A stretch of DNA of 12,730 bases from an uncultured Collinsella sp. (GTDB lineage Bacteria; Actinomycetota; Coriobacteriia; Coriobacteriales; Coriobacteriaceae), in NCBI GenBank assembly GCA_900541285.1, contig UQJA01000055.1, forward strand, positions 1 through 12,730. The letters are read 5' to 3'. Position 1 is the first letter of the stretch, and each line of letters begins with the position of its first letter. Positions 7,190 through 12,730 of this stretch are shown in pieces. The notes under the pieces were generated by a model, which worked only from the letters and a program-made list of their open reading frames with translations, was not told where the DNA came from and made no database searches. The position numbers and the translations under genes were made by a program.

Positions 7190-7903
7190 ATGGCAGAGCC
7201 GATGCTTTCCGTCTACAACATCAACGTCTGGTACGGCGCTATCCACGCCATCAAGGACATCTCCTTTAACGTTAACGAGGGTGAGATCGTGGCCTTGATT
7301 GGTGCCAACGGTGCCGGCAAGTCCACAACGCTCAAGACCGTCTCGGGCCTGCTGCGCTCCAAGACCGGCTCCATCAAGTTTATGGGCGAGGACATTACCC
7401 ATACGCCCGCTGATAAGCTGGTTGGTAAGGGCCTGGCTCAGGTTCCCGAGGGTCGTCGCGCCTTTTTGCAGATGACGGTCGAGGAGAACCTGGAGATGGG
7501 TGCCTATACACAGCCCAAGTCCACGGTGGCTCCGGGCCTGGAGCGCGTCTACGAGCAGTTCCCGCGCCTAAAGGAACGTCGTCGCCAGGTCGCCGGCACC
7601 CTTTCGGGCGGCGAGCAGCAGATGCTCGTTATGGGGCGCGCCCTTATGAGTAACCCCAAACTGCTTATGCTCGACGAACCTTCCATGGGTCTGGCACCGA
7701 TTCTGATCGAACAGATCTTCCAGATTGTCGAGGACCTGCACAAGGCCGGCACCACGGTGCTTCTGGTTGAGCAAAACGCACAGATGGCTCTTTCCATCGC
7801 CACACGCGGCTACGTGCTCGAGACCGGCAAGATCACCATGACCGGCACCGGCCAAGAGCTGCTGCACGACGACAACGTGCGTAAGGCCTACCTGGGCGGT
7901 TAA
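7190..7903 (+). CDS. livF: Branched-chain amino-acid ABC transporter ATP-binding protein LivF
   Basis: Second cytoplasmic ATPase, which forms a heterodimer with LivG. The 237-residue protein, standard for LivF, has Walker A GANGAGKS (38-45), the family motif PEGRRAFLQMTVEENLEMGAY, signature LSGGEQQ (138-144), Walker B LLMLDEPSMG with Asp162 and Glu163, and the H-loop segment LLVEQNAQMAL. The ATG at 7190 abuts the livG stop (TAA-ATG) and has AAGGGGGAG upstream inside livG. It is the last gene of the operon, with a strong terminator right behind it. Confidence 0.97.
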   Translation: MAEPMLSVYNINVWYGAIHAIKDISFNVNEGEIVALIGANGAGKSTTLKTVSGLLRSKTGSIKFMGEDITHTPADKLVGKGLAQVPEGRRAFLQMTVEENLEMGAYTQPKSTVAPGLERVYEQFPRLKERRRQVAGTLSGGEQQMLVMGRALMSNPKLLMLDEPSMGLAPILIEQIFQIVEDLHKAGTTVLLVEQNAQMALSIATRGYVLETGKITMTGTGQELLHDDNVRKAYLGG

Positions 7904-7913
7904 TTTTTCCAGC

Positions 7914-7950
7914 AAAGGGGTGCTGACTATCTCGGTCAGCGCCCCTTTTT
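7914..7950 (+). terminator. Rho-independent terminator of the liv operon
   Basis: A 14-bp stem (7914-7927 with 7935-7948, one G-T wobble) encloses a 7-nt loop. The stem's distal arm ends in a T5 run (7946-7950). It starts 10 nt after the livF stop codon. Confidence 0.92.
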
Positions 7951-8019
7951 AAGTTGCGGTGAAATAGGGACTGAATACGGGCTCCAGAGGCCAAAAGAGT
8001 CCCTATTCCACCGCAACTT
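7951..8019. repeat. 69-bp near-perfect inverted repeat (REP/MITE-like)
   Basis: Arms 7951-7972 and 7998-8019 are 22 nt each and complementary at 21 positions, around a 25-nt spacer. The outer end reads AAGTTGCGGTG and the inner end ATAGGGACT. It directly follows the T-run of the liv terminator and ends just before the cutC leader. No gene or target-site duplication is evident. A transcript of either strand would fold into a long hairpin. The form suggests a dispersed intergenic palindromic element, but copy number cannot be seen from one window. Confidence 0.8.
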
Positions 8020-8077
8020 CATGGGGATGTGTGACAATGCCCGTCGGAAAACATCTGCTGTCTTTGGGGGTCTATCT

Positions 8078-8755
8078 ATGCTGTATGAGTTTTGTGCCGA
8101 GAACTTTGAGCGGGTGCCGGCGGCTATCGATGCCGGTGCAAGGCGTATCGAGCTGTGCGACAACCTTGCCGTTGGCGGCACCACGCCTTCGGCCGGCGTT
8201 ATCAGCGCTACGACCAACTATGCCCACGAACACGATGCACGGGTGATGTGCATGATCCGTCCGCGTGGCGGCGACTTTCACTACAACCAGGACGAGTTGC
8301 GTATGATGGAGATGGACCTGGGCCTTGCCGTGAGCGCCGGCGTTGACGGCTTGGTCTTTGGCTGCTGCAAGCCCTGCGCTGGCGGATGGGCGCTCGACGA
8401 GCTTACGCTTGGCGCCCTCGTGATGGCTGCGGGCTGCGCGACCGAGGAATGTAAGCGTGAGCCCATCGACATCACCTTCCACATGGCATTTGACCAGCTC
8501 TCGCCCGAGGCTCAGCTCGACGCGATTGACACACTCGCCGACTGCGGCATCACACGCATCCTGACGCATGGTGGCGCTGCCGGTACGCCGATCGAGGACA
8601 ACTTCGAAAACTTGGCCCGCTTGATCGAGTATGCGGGCGACCGCTTGACCATCCTTCCCGGCGGCGGCATTTCCACGGCCAACCGCGATACCGTGGCGGC
8701 GGCACTGGGCGTCTCCGAGCTCCATGGCACCAAGATCGTGCCGCTGGAGGTATAA
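8078..8755 (+). CDS. cutC: CutC family protein
   Basis: A cytoplasmic TIM-barrel protein of the CutC family (PF03932). It is historically called a copper homeostasis protein, but that role is uncertain outside a few species. The 225 residues carry the family motifs: IELCDNLAVGGTTPS (24-38), MIRPRGGDF (59-67), DGLVFG, ITFHMAFD, ILTHGG and LPGGGI. Cys27 and Cys58 are near the N-terminal strands. It is slightly shorter than the E. coli homologue. The start ATG 8078 matches the family N-terminus (MLYEFCAENFE) and has GGGGG at 8066-8070; the in-frame ATG at 8021 would add 19 unrelated residues adjoining the inverted repeat and is rejected. No copper export or chaperone gene is nearby. The next gene's ribosome binding site lies in its last codons. 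Confidence 0.93.
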   Translation: MLYEFCAENFERVPAAIDAGARRIELCDNLAVGGTTPSAGVISATTNYAHEHDARVMCMIRPRGGDFHYNQDELRMMEMDLGLAVSAGVDGLVFGCCKPCAGGWALDELTLGALVMAAGCATEECKREPIDITFHMAFDQLSPEAQLDAIDTLADCGITRILTHGGAAGTPIEDNFENLARLIEYAGDRLTILPGGGISTANRDTVAAALGVSELHGTKIVPLEV

Positions 8756-8758
8756 CCC

Positions 8759-9556
8759 GTGGCGCTGGTATTTGACGTTCGGCAGGCGAGCGGTAAGCCC
8801 GACGACAACCGCCGCCCCGGCACCGCGTGCCCCTTTTGCGATACCGAGGAACTCGCCAATATCATCCGGCGCGACGGTGACTGCATCTGGCTCGAGAATA
8901 AGTTTAAGACCTTGCGGGCCACTCGCCAGACCGTATTGATTGAGTCGTCCGACCACGACGCCGACCTGGTGACCTATGCGCCGGACGAGCTGCATCATGT
9001 TATGCGGTTTGCTCTGGATTGCTGGCAGCGGATGATTGACTCCCGACAGTATCGCAGCGTTCTCATGTACAAGAACAAGGGTCCGCTCTCGGGCGGTAGT
9101 CTCGTTCATCCGCACATGCAGATTGTGGGTTTGGAGCAGGAAAACGGTTATGCTTCGCTGACTTCCGCCAATTTCGAAGGCATAAATGTCTGGCAACAGG
9201 AGAGAATCTCGGTCAACATCTCAACCGAACCGATTATGGGGTTCTTTGAGGTCAATGTTTCAGCCCCGCAGGGAATCGCTGCCAGCGATGACACGAGAGA
9301 CCAAGCCGAGGCGGATCTCTTCGCCGATGCGATCCAGGTAGCTCTGCGCTATATCCTGAACGAGCACCACGGTGGTCGCGCAGAGTCGTACAACCTGTTC
9401 TTCTATCACCTGGGCGGTCGGACCATTGCCAAGGCGCTGCCGCGTTGGGTGGTTTCGCCCTACTTTGTCGGCTATCGTTTGGCCCAGGTCAATGCTGAGA
9501 CCACGCTCGATGTCGATGCTGAGCGCCTGCGTGCGCATCTGGAAACGCTCGTATAG
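8759..9556 (+). CDS. GalT/HIT-superfamily protein, DUF4931-like
   Basis: A 265-residue protein resembling galactose-1-phosphate uridylyltransferases of the HIT fold, probably the DUF4931 group. It has CPFC (Cys24, Cys27), which could bind zinc, and SLVHPHMQIVGL with His117-Pro-His119-Met-Gln. GalT has HPHGQ there, with the second His as the nucleotidylated residue. The C-terminal part (ESYNLFFYHLGG, RWVVSPYFVGYRLAQV) also recalls GalT-like folds. It is shorter than true GalT (about 350 residues), and no galK or galE is near, so a general nucleotidyltransferase or hydrolase of unknown substrate is a safer call. The start is GTG 8759, only 3 nt after the cutC stop, with GGAGG inside cutC at 8746-8750. 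The pair is probably co-translated. Confidence 0.8.
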   Translation: MALVFDVRQASGKPDDNRRPGTACPFCDTEELANIIRRDGDCIWLENKFKTLRATRQTVLIESSDHDADLVTYAPDELHHVMRFALDCWQRMIDSRQYRSVLMYKNKGPLSGGSLVHPHMQIVGLEQENGYASLTSANFEGINVWQQERISVNISTEPIMGFFEVNVSAPQGIAASDDTRDQAEADLFADAIQVALRYILNEHHGGRAESYNLFFYHLGGRTIAKALPRWVVSPYFVGYRLAQVNAETTLDVDAERLRAHLETLV

Positions 9557-9558
9557 TA

Positions 9559-9588
9559 AGACTAACACCCGCGTAATGCGGGCAGTCT
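9559..9588. terminator. Interrupted hairpin between convergent genes
   Basis: AGACT (9559-9563) pairs with AGTCT (9584-9588), and CCCGC (9568-9572) with GCGGG (9578-9582), around a 5-nt loop with an asymmetric internal loop. It fills the 30-nt gap between the convergent stop codons. No clear T-run is present on either strand, so terminator activity is uncertain. Confidence 0.4.
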
Positions 9589-10585
9589 AGCGTGCCATGG
9601 CGTTGCGGCCGGCCTCGACACGCTTGCGCTGGGCGGCGCGCTCCTCGCCGGTCAGACGCTCAAAGAGGTGCCCGATAAGCGAGGCGAGCACCTGCTGAAA
9701 CAACGTTCCACACATGACGGGAAACACGACTTCGCCCGGAAAGTATTGCGTGGCGATGACGGCGCCCGAAGAGATGTTACGCATGCCGCAGGTAAAGCAC
9801 ATGGTAGTCGTCTCGCTATATGGCAGATGCAGCGCACGGGCGACCAGAAAACCGACGACAAAGCCGCTGATGGCGAAGGTCAAAATAAAGAGGGCGACTT
9901 CCAGGCGCACCGCGTTCATGTGCAGCACGTACTCGCTCATGGCGGTGGAGTTGGAGGCGATAACGCCCATCATCATGAACTTGCAGGCGGGCGAGAGCGC
10001 GGGGGAGAGCTTCTCGTGTCCCCATCCACGCGTGAGCTCGTTGATCACGATGCCGAGCACGGCGGGGATGGCGATCATAAAGGCCATGTCCTGCATCATG
10101 CTCGGCACATCGATCGAGACGGTGGCACCCAGCAAGAGCTTAAGCGTGAGCGGAATCGTCACAGGGGAGATAACCGAGGACGTCAGGATGATGGTGAGCG
10201 CGAGCGGGCCGTTGCCGCCGAACATGCTGATCCACATAAAAGCGGTGACGGCCACGGGCACGCTGTACTCGAGCACGATGCCGCAGACAAGGTTGGGGTT
10301 GGAGCCAAAGAAGAGTGACCCCATGGCATACGCCGCGATGGGAATAAGCACTGCCGAGACCAGCAACGCCAGAATCAGGTGCAGCGGACGGTGGAACACC
10401 TCGGCTACCTGGTGAAAGGTGTTGCTGAGCGCACCCTGAAACGTCATAAAGGCGAAGAGGGCGGGAACAATGGGCTTGAGTACGCCGATCTGCTGGGGAA
10501 AGAGCACGCCGAGCGCCACGCAAATCGGAACGATGATCTGCATATGCCCCGCGAGGAACTTTCCCAGTCCAGCCCATTGCTTCAT
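9587..10585 (-). CDS. Bile acid:sodium symporter family (BASS) membrane transporter
   Basis: A 332-residue integral membrane protein with about nine to ten hydrophobic segments, for example around residues 16-30, 35-52, 67-93, 99-121, 126-152, 165-183, 228-250 and 286-308. The motif SETTTMCFTCGMRNISSGAVIATQYFPGEVVFPVM (257-291) is the broken-helix sodium/substrate site of the BASS fold (compare GMQN in ASBT-type proteins). Bacterial members transport bile acids, pantothenate or other organic anions; the substrate here is not known. A basic 22-residue tail (about 311-332) is cytoplasmic or disordered. The start ATG at 10585 is the first in frame. Upstream sites are a close GGGG and a more distant GGGAG, neither ideal. 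The gene is convergent with the DUF4931 gene and divergent from recJ. Confidence 0.9.
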   Translation of the reverse strand: MKQWAGLGKFLAGHMQIIVPICVALGVLFPQQIGVLKPIVPALFAFMTFQGALSNTFHQVAEVFHRPLHLILALLVSAVLIPIAAYAMGSLFFGSNPNLVCGIVLEYSVPVAVTAFMWISMFGGNGPLALTIILTSSVISPVTIPLTLKLLLGATVSIDVPSMMQDMAFMIAIPAVLGIVINELTRGWGHEKLSPALSPACKFMMMGVIASNSTAMSEYVLHMNAVRLEVALFILTFAISGFVVGFLVARALHLPYSETTTMCFTCGMRNISSGAVIATQYFPGEVVFPVMCGTLFQQVLASLIGHLFERLTGEERAAQRKRVEAGRNAMAR

Positions 10586-10745
10586 ATGCCCCGTGACTCC
10601 CTTTATCCGCGAACTCGTTTGTATGGATATGCTAGACGCTCGTATGTGTCCGTGCGGCTGAAACGCTCGATTATTTCGAGGGCATTACCGCCATCGTTTG
10701 CCGAAACCGCGGCGCACCGCGGCGTTTTGCGTCCGCGCTGCACGG
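10586..10745. other. Divergent intergenic region between the transporter and recJ
   Basis: Holds the transporter's promoter (not resolved by eye) and the upstream part of the recJ promoter. Two copies of ACCGCGGCG (10706-10714 and 10716-10724) lie side by side, each containing the palindrome CCGCGG. They can pair with each other around CGCA and are followed by TTTT (10725-10728). No gene seen. Confidence 0.45.
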
Positions 10746-10751
10746 TATAAT
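10746..10751 (+). promoter_or_regulatory. Candidate recJ promoter (-10 TATAAT)
   Basis: A perfect TATAAT at 10746-10751 in the divergent region, about 55 nt before the leader ORF. A -35 at normal spacing is weak (TTTTGC or CGTTTT near 10723-10730). Transcription would start near 10758. A 7-bp hairpin with a CGAA loop (10770-10776 with 10781-10787, one wobble) would follow in the leader RNA. Confidence 0.55.
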
Positions 10752-10807
10752 AAATCCATTCAACAGATCTGCCTGCCGAAGCGGGCATACACAGAGGACT
10801 CATCGCT

Positions 10808-10873
10808 ATGAACCGTGAGAGGTATCGCGGCGACCTGCCCCTATCAGGGGTGGGTGCCTATGTCATCGCTTAA
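10808..10873 (+). CDS. Possible 21-codon leader peptide overlapping the recJ start
   Basis: ATG 10808 to TAA 10871-10873 encodes MNRERYRGDLPLSGVGAYVIA, preceded by GAGGA with a 9-nt spacer. It ends 14 nt inside recJ in another frame. Its codons cover a hairpin (10833-10855) that pairs the recJ ribosome binding site, so its translation could open that site for recJ. No known peptide family was recognised. It could be chance; conservation in relatives would decide. Confidence 0.45.
   Translation: MNRERYRGDLPLSGVGAYVIA
10833..10855 (+). promoter_or_regulatory. Hairpin burying the recJ ribosome binding site
   Basis: ACCTGCCCCT (10833-10842) pairs with AGGGGTGGGT (10846-10855) in a continuous 10-bp stem with two G-U pairs and a 3-nt ATC loop. 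The 3' arm contains AGGGG (10846-10850), the likely ribosome binding site for the recJ ATG at 10860. The whole hairpin lies inside the preceding short ORF. Confidence 0.6.
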
Positions 10874-12730
10874 GACGACGCATCGCTGGGCGGTCGCTCA
10901 GCAAAACCCCGAGCTCGAAAAGGAGCTTTCGGCTGGTCTGGGCATTCCCGGGCTGGTGGCGCGCATTATGGTCGCGCACGGCATTGGCTCCATCAAAGAG
11001 GGCCAATTGTTTTTGACGCCTTCGCTCGATCGCGACTGGGCCGACCCACTCATTATCCCGGGCATGTCGGTCGTTGCCGACCGCGTCGAGCGTGCTATTC
11101 GCAACCACGAGCACATTGCGGTCTTTGGCGATTTTGACGTTGACGGCATTACGTCGACCTGCCTGTTGACCGAGGCGCTGCGCACGTTTGGCGCCGATGT
11201 CACGCCGTTTATTCCGCATCGCTTTGATGAGGGCTACGGTCTTTCGCGCGCGGCACTCGACCGCGTTAACGAGCTCGCTCGCCCCCAGCTGATCGTGACC
11301 GTCGATAACGGCATTGCCGCCAAGGAAGAGGTTTCCTATCTGGAGAGCCTGGGGATCGATTTGGTGGTCACGGACCATCACGAGCCCTCCGACCAGGTGC
11401 CGCAGGGTGTGCCCCTGACCGACCCCAAGCTCGAAGACGAGGGCCCCTCGCGCGAGCTTGCCGGTGCTGGTGTGGCGCTCAAGCTGGTGCAAGTCCTGGG
11501 TGAGCGCCTGGGCAAGCCGTCGTATTGGCGTTCGCTAATCGAGGTCGCGGCGCTGGGCACCGTGTCCGACATGATGCCGCTCACGCCCGAGAACCGCGCG
11601 CTGGTTGCCGAGGGCATCCAGCAGATGCGCGTGACGGCCCGCCCCGGCTATATCGCGCTTGCCTCGCTCGCCAAGGCGGACCTTTCGAGCATTACGGCGG
11701 ATGGCCTGTCATTCTCGCTCATTCCCCGCTTAAACGCTGCCGGTCGCATGGCCGATCCCAAGCTGGCGCTCGACCTGCTGCTTGCCCACAATCCCATCGA
11801 AGCAAGCGCGCTGGCGGCTGAGCTCGAGGAAATCAACCGCCAGCGCCGTGAGATCGAGGCGGAGCTCACGCGCGATGCTATGGCAAAGGTCGAGGAGACC
11901 TATGACGGCGGACGCGCGATCGTCGTGGGCGGTGAAGGCTGGCACGAGGGTGTCAAGGGCATCGTGGCAAGCCGTCTGACCAACCGCTATCACGTGCCGG
12001 CACTGCTGTTCTCGATCGAGGACGGTATCGCGCGCGGCTCTGGTCGCTCGGTGGGCAAAGTTAACCTGTTTGACGCCGTCGAGCGCTGTTCCGACCTGCT
12101 GATTCGTCGCGGCGGACATGCCGGTGCGGTGGGAGTGACCATCGAGGCATCCAAGCTCGATGAATTCCGTCGTCGCCTTTCCGCCGTGCTATCGGAGATT
12201 CCCGTCGAGGACTTTGAAGACATCGACGAGGTTGCCGCCACGGTCGACCTTTCCGAGCTGAATATTGAGACCATCGAGCAGATTTCCCGTCTTGAGCCGT
12301 TTGGCCAGGGCAACAAGGTGCCGCTGCTGGCCGCCGAGGGCGTGACGATGTGCGATCGCGCCGTGGTGGGCAAAACCGGCGAGCACATGCGCTTTGTGGC
12401 GACCGATGGCGCCGCGAGTGTGCCGGCCATTATGTTCCGCGTGCCGCAAATCGATAAGCTCATCAACTGCGATAGCGCTGTCGACTTGGTGTTCGAGGCC
12501 GTTGCCGAGCATTGGCAGGGGCGTGTGAAGCCCAAGCTCATGATCAAGGATGTTCTGGTCCGCGATACCACGCTGCCCAGCGTCGACGATCCGGCATGCG
12601 AGCTTCGTCGTGGCGTGCAGCCGGCGGATTCCGGCCTGCGCCTGGAGTCGCGTAAGCGCGAGACGCTCGCCCAGCTTTCCTATACCGAGCTCACGCGCTC
12701 GCTTATCCATAGCTTTATCGGCTCGAACCA
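10860..12730 (+). CDS. recJ: Single-stranded-DNA-specific exonuclease RecJ, C-terminus beyond window
   Basis: 5'-to-3' single-strand DNA exonuclease used in recombination, mismatch and base-excision repair; cytosolic and metal-dependent. About 623 residues are visible with no stop. The DHH phosphoesterase motifs are clear: GDFDVDG (90-96), VDNG (148-151) and TDHHEP with Asp172-His173-His174. RLNAAGRM follows, and the DHHA1 domain carries RRGGHAGAVG (Gly418-Gly419-His420). The OB-like domain (about 460-570) follows, with LEPFGQGN at its beginning. The reading frame continues past this core with an arginine-rich stretch ending at the edge, so the protein is longer than the ~570-residue E. coli form, as in many Gram-positive RecJs. 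The start at 10860 fits the family N-terminus and has AGGGG at 10846-10850. Confidence 0.96.
   Translation, partial: MSSLKTTHRWAVAQQNPELEKELSAGLGIPGLVARIMVAHGIGSIKEGQLFLTPSLDRDWADPLIIPGMSVVADRVERAIRNHEHIAVFGDFDVDGITSTCLLTEALRTFGADVTPFIPHRFDEGYGLSRAALDRVNELARPQLIVTVDNGIAAKEEVSYLESLGIDLVVTDHHEPSDQVPQGVPLTDPKLEDEGPSRELAGAGVALKLVQVLGERLGKPSYWRSLIEVAALGTVSDMMPLTPENRALVAEGIQQMRVTARPGYIALASLAKADLSSITADGLSFSLIPRLNAAGRMADPKLALDLLLAHNPIEASALAAELEEINRQRREIEAELTRDAMAKVEETYDGGRAIVVGGEGWHEGVKGIVASRLTNRYHVPALLFSIEDGIARGSGRSVGKVNLFDAVERCSDLLIRRGGHAGAVGVTIEASKLDEFRRRLSAVLSEIPVEDFEDIDEVAATVDLSELNIETIEQISRLEPFGQGNKVPLLAAEGVTMCDRAVVGKTGEHMRFVATDGAASVPAIMFRVPQIDKLINCDSAVDLVFEAVAEHWQGRVKPKLMIKDVLVRDTTLPSVDDPACELRRGVQPADSGLRLESRKRETLAQLSYTELTRSLIHSFIGSN

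Noticed and set aside
8021..8077. Upstream in-frame ATG for cutC at 8021
   Set aside because: Adds 19 residues unlike the family and starts next to the inverted repeat; the ATG at 8078 has a G5 ribosome site.
8072..9196. Antisense open frame of 374 codons over cutC and the DUF4931 gene
   Set aside because: Covers two genes with clear family motifs and has no recognisable domain of its own.
12189..12710. Antisense open frame in recJ
   Set aside because: recJ motifs and frame continue through this stretch; the antisense product is unrecognisable.
1..12730. CRISPR, tRNA, insertion sequence or phage elements
   Set aside because: No spaced direct repeats, cloverleaf sequences, transposase or integrase motifs were found on reading both strands.

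Overview
The window is a chromosomal segment from a GC-rich gut-type actinobacterium, most likely a Collinsella-like member of the Coriobacteriia. This is inferred from GC-rich codon use, strong AGGAGG-type ribosome binding sites, the gene content and the intergenic inverted-repeat style; no 16S or other marker is present. It looks like ordinary core genome. I see no rRNA, tRNA, CRISPR array, integrase or transposase.

Layout: (1) 1-668, minus strand, a short-chain dehydrogenase/reductase cut by the left edge. (2) 892-2235, minus, homoserine dehydrogenase (hom), followed by a clear Rho-independent terminator. (3) 2419-2772, plus, a broken paralogue of the branched-chain amino-acid binding protein. 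It lacks its N-terminal part and carries an in-frame internal deletion between 7-bp repeats. (4) 3042-7903, plus, a complete five-gene LIV-type ABC importer in the order livJ-livH-livM-livG-livF. A strong hairpin lies between livJ and livH, and livH to livF are tightly packed. The unit ends at a strong terminator. (5) 7951-8019, a 69-bp near-perfect inverted repeat of REP/MITE type. (6) 8078-9556, plus, cutC and a GalT/HIT-like DUF4931-type protein, probably translationally linked. (7) 9587-10585, minus, a bile acid:sodium symporter family (BASS) membrane protein, convergent with the previous pair. (8) 10746 to the right edge, plus, a TATAAT promoter, a structured leader with a possible 21-codon leader peptide, and recJ, which runs off the window.

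Functionally, hom commits aspartate semialdehyde to threonine and methionine synthesis, while the LIV operon imports branched-chain (or related) amino acids. The two transcribe away from each other across the region that holds the livJ remnant. The binding protein LivJ would capture ligand outside the membrane, LivH and LivM form the channel, and LivG and LivF hydrolyse ATP.

The most noteworthy non-textbook signals are the recJ leader (a short ORF whose coding sequence contains a 10-bp hairpin that buries the recJ ribosome binding site), the deletion scar in the livJ paralogue, and the inverted-repeat element. I do not see a convincing new multi-gene system in this window.
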